Origin: Coniochaeta sp. PMI_546
Taxonomy: Eukaryota > Ascomycota > Sordariomycetes > Coniochaetales > Coniochaetaceae
Direction: 5' to 3'
Assembly (NCBI GenBank): GCA_021432605.1
Contig: MU271144.1
Coordinates: forward strand, 1,360,606 to 1,424,605
Length of the DNA: 64,000 nt
Of this stretch, positions 1 through 13,644 are shown piece by piece (position 1 is the first letter of the stretch; the number at the start of each line of letters is the position of its first letter). A program made the position numbers and the translations under genes. The notes beneath the pieces were generated by a model that did no database searches, was not told the origin of the DNA, and was given only the letters and a program-made list of their open reading frames with translations.

Positions 1-393
1 TGGCCTGGCGACTCCGCTGGAGGTCAAGTCAATCTCAGGGACGGAGACGGCAATTGTGATAGGTGGCTGTATGCCCAAGCGGCGCTCCTCAACCCTGCAG
101 GACCGCCACCACCCAACAGAGGTCCTCAAACATTCGAAGAAATTCGATCGCGCTTCCTCGATGACGACTACGAGTATGATGAGAATGATTTCGATCCCCT
201 CACCGGCTACCTGGATGAACTAAGACACCCCTTAAAATTCAAACCGGAGCCTCGGAACATACGTTCCAACGAGGTCGAGGTTGGATGTCCTGGCTTTTGG
301 GAGAATATGATGGGTCGGATGACTCTTGCCGGCGATGAGAGGTGGCTTATCGGTCAGGACTCCGAGAATCACATTACATTGGTCAGGTTTTGA
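1..393 (+). CDS. C-terminal end of an unidentified protein (5' part outside window)
   Basis: Frame 1 is open from the first base to a TGA at 391-393, giving the last 130 residues of a protein. The stretch is acidic with a proline run (GPPPPNRG) near residue 35 and an Asp/Glu/Tyr-rich segment (DDDYEYDENDFDP) around residue 55. It ends in a Trp-containing block (FWENMMGRM) and a short tail ending LVRF. I do not recognise a domain. There is no signal peptide or membrane segment in the visible part. Balanced composition and an uninterrupted frame support coding. An intron near the left edge cannot be excluded, so the first residues are less certain than the last hundred. Confidence 0.55.
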   Translation, partial: WPGDSAGGQVNLRDGDGNCDRWLYAQAALLNPAGPPPPNRGPQTFEEIRSRFLDDDYEYDENDFDPLTGYLDELRHPLKFKPEPRNIRSNEVEVGCPGFWENMMGRMTLAGDERWLIGQDSENHITLVRF

Positions 394-981
394 GAGCGAC
401 GAAGTGCAATCAGCGACGGATGTAGATGATGGCTGCTGGTTGATATTGTCTGTCTCTTCTCCATGGACTGGGATTGTAGCAATGGACTGCTCTATGTAAA
501 AGCATCAGCAACCAAGAGGCAGGGGAATGTGTGTAGGGGGAACATGGATAGACCCCTTAATCAATGGAAAGCCCGGGATCATGCGCATACCATAGATTGG
601 GTAGCCGGCGTACGGCAATACCAATACACGGCCCACGAGGAGTCGGTAATTGAATAGAAAGTAGTCGTAAATTCCAGTATGTAAATGGTATAATCTCGCC
701 CCAACGCCACTTGGCACTAACGCAAGCCACCGAAACCGCTATCGGAAATGCGATATAGTTCGCCCTCCTGTACCGAGTCGACGACGCAAAGCAGACAACT
801 GCAACCTCTAATACATTGGACCCCCTTCAGAGAAACAATCCCACATCATGCCTCGACCTCAGTTAGAGTCCACCGTCCCAAGATCCATCATCTCGCCGCC
901 GGCCAACCACCGCAAAAACCCCTCCTCAAAGTCGACCTCGTCCTCTACCTCGAATCCAAGCTCGTCCAGCCTGGCAAGTGC
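394..981. other. intergenic, convergent 3' flanks
   Basis: This is the downstream flank of the partial gene on the left and of the minus-strand monooxygenase on the right. Open frames here are under 75 codons and look random, or are antisense to the monooxygenase last exon. I see no RNA gene or repeat. Confidence 0.5.
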
Positions 982-3053
982 CTAACTCGCAGGCGGAACC
1001 TGGAGGAACCGGTCGTAATAGGTGTCGAGCCACTTGGCCGCCTCCTCGCCCGAGTCGTCGACGCTCGAGTCCCACCTCCCGATGGAGCCCACGTAGCCGT
1101 CCGGGCGGACATTCACGATGGCCACTTCCCCGGGGCCCAGGCTGCCCAGCCACTTGTTCGTGCAGAGCGAGCCGCGCGTGTCTTGCTCCGGGATGTCGTC
1201 TAGGTAGAAAGTCCACCGGCTGTCTTGCAGTAAGGCCGGTAGGTCCGAGATTTCGATCTCGCTCTTGGGCATCGTTGCTGTGGGGCCTGTTAGCTTATCA
1301 CGAACAGTAACAGGACTGTGTGTGGTGTTTTTACGATAGGGACTTACTGATCAAACCAAAGGTGAAAAGGTGGCTGACAGCCGTGTACCTCTCGGGACGA
1401 AGGTACAAATCTTCAGGGGCTGGCAGCCTCGGCTGCGCAGCATACGACAAGCCGGCCGCAGCCGACAGCTGGCTCACCAGCGAGTCCCGCGAGGCGATGG
1501 CCTGGCAGAACGTCTCGAGGAAGATGCGGGACTGGTGGACGTCCCACATCAGCAGGAATATGCGGAACTGGCCCAGCATCGGTATGTCGAGCTGGATGTC
1601 CACCGGGTTCGAGTCCAGGTACCGCGTGACCTTGGCGGGGGGGAGCAGGCAGCCCGGCTTGGCCTCCCCCATCACCCAGGTGCCGCTCTCCGCCATGTTT
1701 ATCGGGTTCTCGCCGTACTCCGCGCCGATGCCGGAGATGAAGCGGACGTTGGTCTTGAAGTTCTCGGCCAGCGCGACCGCGTCGCCCCCGGCAATCTGGT
1801 TGGCGTGTTCGTAGTCAAAGTTGACGAGGTCGAGTGCTATCTTCCGCCGCTCGGTCTCGTAGCTTTCGAGTAGAGCAGCCTTGGCCAATCCCCGGACGGC
1901 GAGGTTGAGTTTCCAGGCGAGGTTCCACGAGTCATGCATGGACGTGTTCATCCCCTGTGCAGCCTTGGGGGAATGGGTGTGGCTGGCGTCTCCGGCTAGG
2001 AAGGCACGGTGGTGGCTGTCGCAGAACCTGCCGGCCACCCTCTGGCCGATCTGATAGCGACCGAACCACTCGATATATTTCCAGTCCACCTTGAACGGCG
2101 CCATGATCTGTTTGGCGCGCTGCATCACGAATTCCTGGCCCAAGTCCCTCTTGTCGCCCTTCGGTCCGCTCTTGAGCTCGATGTAGAAGCGGGTCATGTT
2201 CCGCTCTCGCGGAATGATGAGGATAGAGCCGTATTCTTGGGAGAACACGAGCGTCTTTGACCAGATATCCGGGAAGTCGGTGATCAGTTCACCATCAAGG
2301 ACACCCCAGACTGCTGACTGAGACATGCCAACCGGCTTCGCCTCCGGTATGCTCTTTCGGACCTTGGAGTGCGCGCCGTCGCATCCGACCAGGTAGTGGG
2401 AAAGGATAGACTTGCGGTCCTGGGTGACATTCATGCGGCAGTTGATCTGGATGGGGCCCTTCTTGTTGTCGCGCACGCTGTACGAGTCGAAAGCCGTGTT
2501 TCTCCGCACCTCGACGCCTCGCTTCTTCATGTCTTCAATGAAGAGGCTCTCCACCATGCCCTGGTGAACCAGCAGGATATAGGGGTCCAAGACATCGATC
2601 ACGGGAGGATAGTGCACCTCGCGCCCCAGGCGATGCAGGGGCTCATCTGCAGTACTCCTCCAAAAAGAGATGTCATAGACTCGAACACCCCTTTGCAGAA
2701 GTGGGTCTGCAAGCCTCATCTGCCGAAAGGTCTCGATAGTCTTTGGCTGCAAGCCATCAGCCCTTTTTTCAGGGTTAGCAAGAATTCCAAACGTGAGATA
2801 CAGAGAGCTCATACCTTCCGGCTGTGGTTGGATCAGCTCTGTCGTCAATAACTAATGCCTTGATACCCCATCGCGACAGATTGCATGCAAGCATTAGGCC
2901 TGCCGGGCCGGCTCCGACCACACAGACCTGACATTCGGCGGGAGCCTCGGGCATGCTCCTCAGCAGAGTGAGGCGGTCGACGCACTCAGCACTGCCTTCC
3001 ACGCGCCCATCACTGCTTTCGTCCATGGCGCTATCGATGATAGCAGGAGACAT
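982..3053 (-). CDS. FAD-dependent monooxygenase, phenol hydroxylase type
   Basis: Three exons (3053-2815, 2762-1348, 1277-982) join in frame to a 649-residue flavoprotein. Introns are 52 and 70 bp with GTATGA and GTAAGT donors. The N-terminal Rossmann motif VGAGPAG lies near residue 47. The NAD(P)H/FAD 'DG' motif ([10 protein letters not shown]) is near 207 and the FAD ribityl 'GD' motif ([11 protein letters not shown]) near 337. The C-terminus ([10 protein letters not shown]) is the thioredoxin-like dimerisation domain of phenol 2-monooxygenase. Family members hydroxylate phenolic rings using NADPH and O2; the substrate here cannot be read from sequence. No signal peptide is seen, so it is probably cytosolic. 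The join after TTAGR restores the family's RADGLQPKT motif. No pathway partner sits next to it. A CT-repeat lies directly upstream of the ATG. Confidence 0.9.
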
Positions 3054-5865
<2,812 letters not shown>

Positions 5866-6123
5866 TCTGGGAAATGGACTGTATATAAGCATAGCGATGG
5901 CTGGTTCTATAGGCGTTGGAGGAATGGCTGACAAGCCGGCGATAGAGGATCAAGGAGGGGAATGTGATACCATAAGTGTAAGGTCATCTAATATGATTGA
6001 TATTTATGGCCTCTATGAAAGTCTTATTTCCGACGACTTTTCAAAGCCTCATGTCGTCCCTTGATTTTACATACCCATGATGCCCCCCAACCAGCTCCCA
6101 GCTTTGGTGGGCAGCTTCTGATT

Positions 6124-7611
6124 CTAGACCCTCTTCCCTTGGGCGAGCATATCCGAAACCTTCGGCGGCAGCACCAGCGCACTCCTGTCGTTACGGCGGT
6201 GGAAGTCCACAAGCGCAATAGCCGTCTTCTCTGGCAGGTCTTCGTGGATGAAATGGCCAGCCTCGGGGAACACCTGAAGGGCATATTTTCCTGCGAGAAG
6301 AACCAAAAAAAAAGATCAGCAATCAATCCAGAAGGGAAAACCACGGACAATGACACCAAACATTTACCTTGCATCTGCCCAATCGTCAACTCAGTATCCA
6401 GCCTATCCGTCCCGGCAAGCAGCAACATCTTGCCACCCCTCGCCTCCAAGAACTTCTTGCTCAGCCCGATAAACCAGCCCTCCCAGAACGGCTGGGTGGC
6501 CGCCAGGTCCGTCCTCCACACCCACGGCCTGCTCGCCCTGCCCTTCTGGCCCCGCTCTTCGGCCCCGCCGTCCTGCGCGGTCGTGTCGACCAGCAAGCCC
6601 GGCACGCTGGTCCGCGCCGAGACGGCGTTCCGGATGGTCCTGCTGCGCACGTGCCACTCGATCGCGTCCTTGAGGCTGGCGAACCCGGCCGGCCGGGTGG
6701 ACAGGTAGGTCTGCATGCTCTGCAGGGCGTCCATGGCCGAGCCCTCGACGACGTCCAGGACCGCGTAGCCCAGGAGGGACTGGCCCAGGTCGCCCCTGCG
6801 CGCCAGCTCCGTCACGACCGCGCCGCCCAGGGAGTGACCCACCAGTATGATGGGGGGTAGTTCGGGCCAGGACATCTGGGATTTCGTGGCCATGATTGTG
6901 GTGTAGAGGTCGGTGCTGAGGGTGGTGAGGCTCAGGTCTGGGGTGTCTTTGGCTGACGCGGAGGGGGGTGATGTGGTGTAAGTTGTTGATCCGTGGCCGC
7001 GGGCGTCGAGGGCGAGGATACCGGCTGACGGTAGCCGTTTGCGGATCTCGGAGCTCACCACGGCGAATGAGAGGCCCGATGAGCCGGCGCCGTGGTGCAT
7101 AACGAAGAGTGGCCCCTTGCCGACCGGCGAGGTGAGATATGCGTGGTAGGTGATGTCTTCTGCTGGCTGTCCAGTATTGTTTCCTGGTGGCGGGGGTGGT
7201 GGTTTGAGAAACAGCTCTCTTTCAAAATATGTTGTCCATGGTATCTGCTCTAGGCTTCTTCCTCGTGGTACACTGCATGCGCACTCTTGTGTTAGCACAC
7301 TAGCAATGTTCTTATACTTCTCTCATGTTCTTCCAAAATACGAATGACACCTACCCCTCTGGCCTAGCAAAGAGCCTCTGACTCGGAGACGGAATGACAG
7401 TGCCCGTCGACGAAGCTGAAGATGCAGATGACGAGTCGTCGTCGATGATTTCCGGTAAATCAGGCAGCTGGTCGCCACCCTGGCCCTCCTCGTCGGCCTC
7501 ATTCAGGTCGTTGTTCGCCATGGCAGACTTGAGTTTTGCTTTGGCCCATTTCCGTTGCAAGTCGCTCATGATGGTCTGATGGCTTGTGGTCGAGGCCGAG
7601 ATATCAGACAT
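6124..7611 (-). CDS. PPE1: protein phosphatase methylesterase 1
   Basis: Three exons (7611-7355, 7272-6368, 6290-6124; introns 82 and 77 bp) encode a 442-residue alpha/beta hydrolase. PPE1 removes the methyl ester from the C-terminal Leu of the PP2A catalytic subunit and so controls holoenzyme assembly. Visible features are the oxyanion segment MHHGAGSSGLSF, the nucleophile elbow VGHSLGG (Ser near 233), the strand ending AVLDVVEGSAMD (Asp near 259) and the catalytic His in EAGHFIHED (near 400). The N-terminal 80 residues are acidic and Ser-rich. A Pro run (PPPPPP) lies just after the FERELFL motif. The last intron, in minus-strand reading, has a run of nine T close to its acceptor. The protein is expected in cytosol and nucleus. 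Another in-frame Met lies 14 codons after the chosen start. Confidence 0.93.
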
Positions 7612-8245
7612 CGAATTATGAAGTGCTCATTCCTGATGGTTATGCAGCTCCGACAGCAGCTCCAAGACACAATAGTCCTGTTTATAAATGATCAAGAGCA
7701 GCTCGAGTTCGATTTCTGCAATTTTATATGCCAGGGAGATCGGATTCAGTGAGAATGCGCGAGCTGGAATCACCAGCAGACGATGAGTGAGTGTCAAGTC
7801 ATTGGGAATCGAAAGTCCCAACATCCCCCACTATTCTCACCGTGCTTAATCGCCCCCATCGACACACCAACAAGAGACGGAGCATCAGGGTCTCTCTCTC
7901 AAGGTAGTCCATGTCCACAGCGAAGTTATCTTGTCTGCCTGCTGGCATGTAAGAGGTTATATGACAGCCTGCGCAATTGCTTGACTATAATAATCGCCAT
8001 GGAAACTGGAGGTGTAGATAAAAATGTGTTTGTTATATTATCTTACAATGAGCGCCTCCTTATTCGGATGGCCAGTAATTCGAATGACCGTTGGTATCTT
8101 CTCAGCTGTGATCTCCATCGACAGATCGTACATCTACCCGATAATCCTCTCCCCTTCATGACGTCGTAGTCGGCCAAAGGTATATAACAGAAGACCCTGT
8201 ATATGTTCAAAAAGAAATTCTTGTGTACAAGCGCCTCAAAGGCCC
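7612..8245. other. intergenic, 5' flank of PPE1
   Basis: 634 bp between the PPE1 start and the 3' end of the Flc-like gene. It presumably holds the PPE1 promoter and the Flc-like 3' UTR. The longest open frame (7783-8169, plus strand) resembles nothing I know. Confidence 0.4.
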
Positions 8246-10767
8246 TCAATATCCACCCCGCGAGGGCGCCCTGTACGCGCCACCGTACCCGTTATACCCT
8301 GGACCAGCACCCTGGCCGTAACCGCCACCGCCCTGCTGTCCATAACCACCGCCATTGCCGAATCTCGCCTGTGCAGGACCATTGTACATCGGACGTGCAC
8401 TCGGGTACGCGCCAGGCACGTTCATGTTCATGTTTGGCAGTGTAGGCTGCCTCGCGCCCATGTCAGACCGACCGATCGGGGCGGCATTAGCGACGAGGTT
8501 GTCCGTAGCAAGCGGCGTCGACGGCGTCAAGGGCCGGTACGCGCCGCTACCGGCGGACAGAGTCCTCGGCCCGTAGTTGTTCATGGGTTCCGACGGCGTC
8601 GTGGTGGCAAAGCCGACATAGCGCTCAGGATCCGAGTCGCGGTCGACAGCTTTGACATCCTGCATCGCGCCGGTCTTGGCGATGGAGAAAGACTCGGTCG
8701 TGTCTGACATGGCCGTCTGCTTTCTGTCCAGAAGAAGCGAGTTGCGTGCATCCAGGGGCGTCAGTGTGTCCATGTCACGCTGCATTTGCTCTGCTTTCTT
8801 CGTCAGTATTTTGAAATTGGCCCAGTCATGCCAGGGAGTATTCAGTACATACCCATCTCCTTTCTGCGTTTGCGGTGAGGGTTCTCCTTGCAGCAGGCAA
8901 TGATAGCATTCCATGCGATAAGAATGGCCAGGACGCCCGTCAGCGTCGACTGCACGGCGATGAGGACGACACCAGTAACGGTTTGTGTCGTCTGCGCGAT
9001 GCCAAACTCTTCGACGAAAACTAGAATGCACACCACCGACAAAACACGCACGACCTGTATCACGATGTTGATCACATTGCTCGACTTGCGCTCATACGGC
9101 CTGCTCCACAGCAGTAGGATAAGCATGATCCCCTCAATGACCAGCTGTGCGATCGTCTGCACCATCCCGTGTCCGTCAGCAGCTGCGAGTGTGAAGCCCT
9201 TGGCGAACATGTATATGATGGTCGGTACGAAGATCCACCAGTAGTCCTTTTTGTAGCTCTCGTAGAACAGGCTGTACTTGACCCAGATGTCCTTGTCGTC
9301 GTAGAGGGCGCTTGCGTCGCCCTCCGCCATCTTCAGCTTCCGGGCAGTCCACCAGATCTTCCAAGAGAAGAAGACCAAGATCGCCGTGAAGACGCCAAGC
9401 GTTACACCAGCCAGCGTCTTGGCCGCCCACGAGTCGCCGTGTGTGAACTGGAAGATACAGTATAGAACCCAGACTCCGTAGAGCAGCAGGATCAAGTTTG
9501 TGATGGCGCGAGCGATCGAACCCCAATAATGCTTGCGGAAGCCAGTGAGCGACTTGGGAAAGCTGCCGAACAGAGCCCAGAACTCGAGAATAACCTTGAC
9601 GAGGAGAATTCCCACGGCGATAGCAGCGATAACTATGGCTACAATGAGAAGGACCGTCATGAAGGTGTTCGCTGACGGAATGCTGAGCTCGTTGACGTAA
9701 GCCTGGATACCGTTCACAGCGACGCGGATGCTCTGTGTGGTACTGTTGGGATCCGCCGTTGCGTTGCCGTCCGAGGTAGCATTCACGCTGGTCTCGATGT
9801 CCCTTCCCGCAAGCACAAGGAAATGCTCAACAGCCCGCTTGAGCTTGAGCGCCGTGTTGTTGGTCCCGACGCTGTCCGATGAGCCGTCATCGAAAACGAG
9901 CGTGGCGTTATGGAGGAAATCGACGCTGTCTCTCGTGAGGTTTCCCCCAGTCATGTTCCGAAAGCCGTCGATCGATCTCTGCAATCCAACCCAAGGCACC
10001 AGACCGGTCGAGAAGCCGAAGTTCTTTGCAAAGCTGCGGTAGACCTGTGGATACTGAACGGACAGCATGCCGTTCATGGCCATTCCCTGAAACCAGCCGA
10101 AGACCTCTGTGAAAGACGGACTAATGGTGCCCAAACCTCCAGCTGCGGAACTACCTGCTGCAGCACTTCCACCGGCAACCGCCGCTCCGACTGCCGATAC
10201 TCCGGTTAGAACCAGAGCAGCTCCAGCCACACCAGCAGCAACGTAGGATACGGCCGGGATGCTTGCTGTCTTGCCATTGGTAACCTGCGACTGGATGCAA
10301 GCCACCTTTTCGCCCGAGTCCTTTGCCTTGAGTTGCAGGGTTGCCATTGCAGCAATATCCGGAATTTGGAAGGCAATGCTGGGTACAAGGTCGGCGTACT
10401 GCTTCGGGATAGCCTGGGTGCCTTTCGCAGCAAAGGTACCTGCCGGGACAGGGCATAGCTGTTCAACAAATGTCCCTGGAGAGCAAGGGTCGAAGCTGTT
10501 GGAATAGATCTGCTGACCATAAGCTGTGACGTTGAGAACAGCCGTCACATTCTGAACCTTGCTGCTTGTGCCAGCGACGTCGAACGTCACTGTCTTGTTG
10601 TCGTTGTTGTAGCTGATGTTGACTCTTTGCACTGACACGCTGCTGTTCGTATTGCATGAGCTGAACCCCGATGTCTCCAGGATTTCTGCGCTCATGGCCC
10701 CCTTGACCAGAACGGCTACCGCCAACACTGTCCTCAACAACCCATGTTGCCTACCCTTCGGCGCCAT
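8246..10767 (-). CDS. Flc/TRP-like integral membrane protein with ML-like domain
   Basis: Two exons (10767-8853, 8790-8246; 62-bp intron) give 819 residues. A signal peptide (to about residue 26, ending GAMSA) precedes a luminal ML-like domain (about 27-170) with six or so Cys and several N-glycosylation sequons. At least eight membrane helices follow, for example TFMTVLLIVAIVIAAIAVG and NLILLLYGVWVLYCIF, and then a disordered cytosolic tail rich in Gly, Tyr, Asn and Pro. This order is that of fungal flavin-carrier (Flc1-3) and TRP/Pkd2-like proteins. Those work in ER, Golgi or plasma membrane and are linked to FAD transport, Ca2+ signalling and cell-wall integrity. The splice was set by phase and gives EMEQMQRD. 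Which Flc subgroup it belongs to is not decidable here. Confidence 0.82.
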
Positions 10768-13644
10768 TTGCCCCACCTTCAATAGTTTCGAACGATAGTG
10801 AAATATGTTTGTTGTAATCCGGGAGAGTGTTGTGCCAAAGTCCTGTAAATGCCTTCCTTAATGATGAGTTTTTGCGTAGCCAGCCGTTGATGTAGTTCCC
10901 TCTCTAGTAGATTCCAATCAAATATCGCAAGTCACAGTGGTCGTAATGATTTCGTCAGGTAGAATAACTAGACGTCAGATGAGAGCAGGTATGAAGCGAA
11001 TGCTCGAGGCCGGTCGAAGAAGATATCGAAGAAAGTAGGACGGTAAAAACGGTCAACCAGGACTTCTCGCGTAAGGGGGCCGAGGATCAACCTGGAACGA
11101 ATGAAAGAGGACAACTAGTTGTCCTTGAACGAAGTGAAAGAGAAAGCCAAAAGACAATTTTCACTCTCTGTAATGGGGGTCTTGCCCGGAGAACTGAGTC
11201 TCGTAGCCTGGCAACTGAGTAGTTGCAGAGTCGGTGGTGGAAGCCAAGATCAGAAGAGGCAACAAGAAGAAAGAAGAAAGGCAAAAGAGAGCATCCTCAG
11301 GAGCGTATATGAAACGACTGAAGCCCTGACAAGATGTCAGTGAGTGGCTGAGGGGAAGTGAAGCAACGTAGTGGTGGTGGGAAGGAATAGACAAAAATGA
11401 ATGGGAAAAGGGCCAAGAATACGAGACAAAGACAAGCCCATGTGCTTGCATGTGGCAGAAAAGATCAAAACACGGACAAAGAGAACGAGGATTAGAATGA
11501 CTTTGTTCTGCTTTGTTTGAACCTAGGAGAAGCCCACATCGAATCGACGCAGGTACAAACGCCACTGACAGCGATGCTGGATGGAATGCGGTGATTGGCG
11601 AATGGCTGGGTGCTTCCGCTGAATCTCGGGGCCACAATCACAAGCCTGGCATCTCCATATCCCAATAGTATCTTCGTACACGTGTACCGTTGAGTTGAGT
11701 GGTCACAAGAAGACCAGACGTTGTCGAGACCCGAAAAAGAAACCCCAAGCGCAAGGAGTTCCCGTCGCCTGGCGCCCAGAGGAACCCCTGGGCTCGGGAC
11801 ATGCGATGTCAGGATGTCCAGAAGTCGAGGGAGTCGCTCTTGCCGGCGCTCGTCTGAAACAGTCTTGGGAAAGGGGCTAAGCCCCACCCACCCCGCTGCA
11901 TCTGTGCGGCTGTGGCACTGTGCGGCCTCATTCGCTGCGAGATCCAGATCTTCAGGGAGGCCTACACCTAGAATGGCTTAGTGCTGGAAGCTTCTTTGGA
12001 TGCCCTTGCTATTTTTGAAACGCGCCAGGGAGAATAGACAGTGTCAGCAATTGTATTGATGACTGCACACACACAGCTCGATGCTGCTGCTCGACGACCA
12101 CGACGACGACGACTGTCAGACTGTATGGTGGCAAACAGAACGTTTGCCAGAATCCACGTGTCCGGCCCGAAGAGGATTCAACTTGCTGACAGTATTGCAT
12201 CCCCTTTCATGGCAACAGCTGCTTACCGCACAGCCCTTCGTGCACACCGACGATGAGGTCGTTGCCTGTAATAGTTTGCCTACTGCTCATCCTCCCATTC
12301 CAAGACAAGCAATCGAATCGTGACGGGGTATTGTATTCGTCTCGAACGCTGCTCCGTGTGATAGAAAGCCGTACTTCCTAGCGCCAAACCTCTCGGCGCT
12401 CCATGCTTCAGCACCCTGCAACACTAGGCGGCTCTCAAAGCCACGGAGGTCTCATTGTGACAAGGTACACTACTGGAGATGATGTCAGTCTACAGACACT
12501 GTAGCATCGGGACCGATCATTGCTCATCACATCTCGAGGGAGCAGGTTCTGGGTGACGACGCACTGGAGTAAGATACCAAAAGACGCCTTTACGAAGGGA
12601 TCAGAGAAAAGGACGCCCAACCCCGTCGCAGATCACGTCAAGCGGGCCTATTCGCTTAAGATGACAACCACGGTGATTTACGGTTCGTCGTGTCAACTGA
12701 GACTGATCTTACCGGTCTTGGGCGCCGTGCCGTCGCTCCTGCCCTCGAAATGCGTTATGCGTTTCTGGGCACGTACCAGCCATAGTGAAGATCGCATTGC
12801 CTCCCTATCAGCCGGCATAGCAGCGCGGCTGGCTGCTCATGGAGCAGGATTTTGGCTGTTGATCATCCTATGATCCTAAGATTGCCAAGATCGGTAGCGA
12901 TATCCCACATACTAGATCTAGTAATGGCGTGAAGCTTAAAATGGTGTTGGAAGGTTAAGGGTTTGAGATGTGAGAATTATCACGACGTCTTCTTGCAACT
13001 GAGTTGTCGAGCGTCCGTGAGAGGGCCAAGTCCGGCTACCAGGGGTCTGGGGACGGATGGCCCTTGCCGGTATGCCCGGCCGTCAGGTCGAGTGTTATTA
13101 GTGTAACTGCGAGAAGCAATGCATAAATCTGGCGCAGAAGGGCACAGCCTCAATGTCCGTGACCATACCCATGCCGAGCCAGCCAGGCTGCTGGGAACAC
13201 GATAGGCCCGACCAGATCATACATCTTTACGTATCTGACCGTTCACCTGTAGATGCTCTCTGTGATGACATAGCCGCTTCAATTCAAAAAAGTCTATCTG
13301 TGAGTATGACCGAGACCGCTAAGAAGACTTAAAACCTCCGTAACAACGGCAGTGGATATAAAATTGTTACCCATATCACAGCCCCAAGCAAGAAGAAAGA
13401 ATAGAAAACCAAGGCCCTCTTAAACACATAACATACGCCTCTAAAACCAAACTTCATACCCCATATATCATACCGACGTAGATAGTCCCAAAATAGATAA
13501 CGCCGGGTCCAGAGGTAGCGCCGCGACAGACGAAGAAAGTGGTAGATACGGATATTTGAACAAATCCGTGCGAATTCGAAGAAAGAAATAGGTCGATAAG
13601 ATTCAATAATCTCTCAGCTCAGCCGCTCAGAAACAGTCTTAGCT
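10768..13644. other. long intergenic region upstream of the Flc-like gene
   Basis: 2.9 kb without a convincing gene. From about 10800 to 11500 the minus strand is rich in T and C, as in the pyrimidine-rich 5' leaders of fungal genes, so a long promoter and 5' UTR for the Flc-like gene is likely. Minus-strand open frames at 11161-11637 and 11492-11887 are Ser/Pro/Leu-rich and overlap in different frames. 13381-13644 is probably the 3' UTR of the zinc-finger gene. Confidence 0.45.

Noticed and set aside
982-3053. secondary-metabolite cluster around the monooxygenase
   Set aside because: Neighbours are housekeeping genes (Dus, PPE1), and the P450 lies about 45 kb away with no synthase gene between.
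11087-11887. minus-strand frames upstream of the Flc-like gene
   Set aside because: Composition reflects a pyrimidine-rich leader (Ser, Leu, Pro, Phe); overlapping in several phases.
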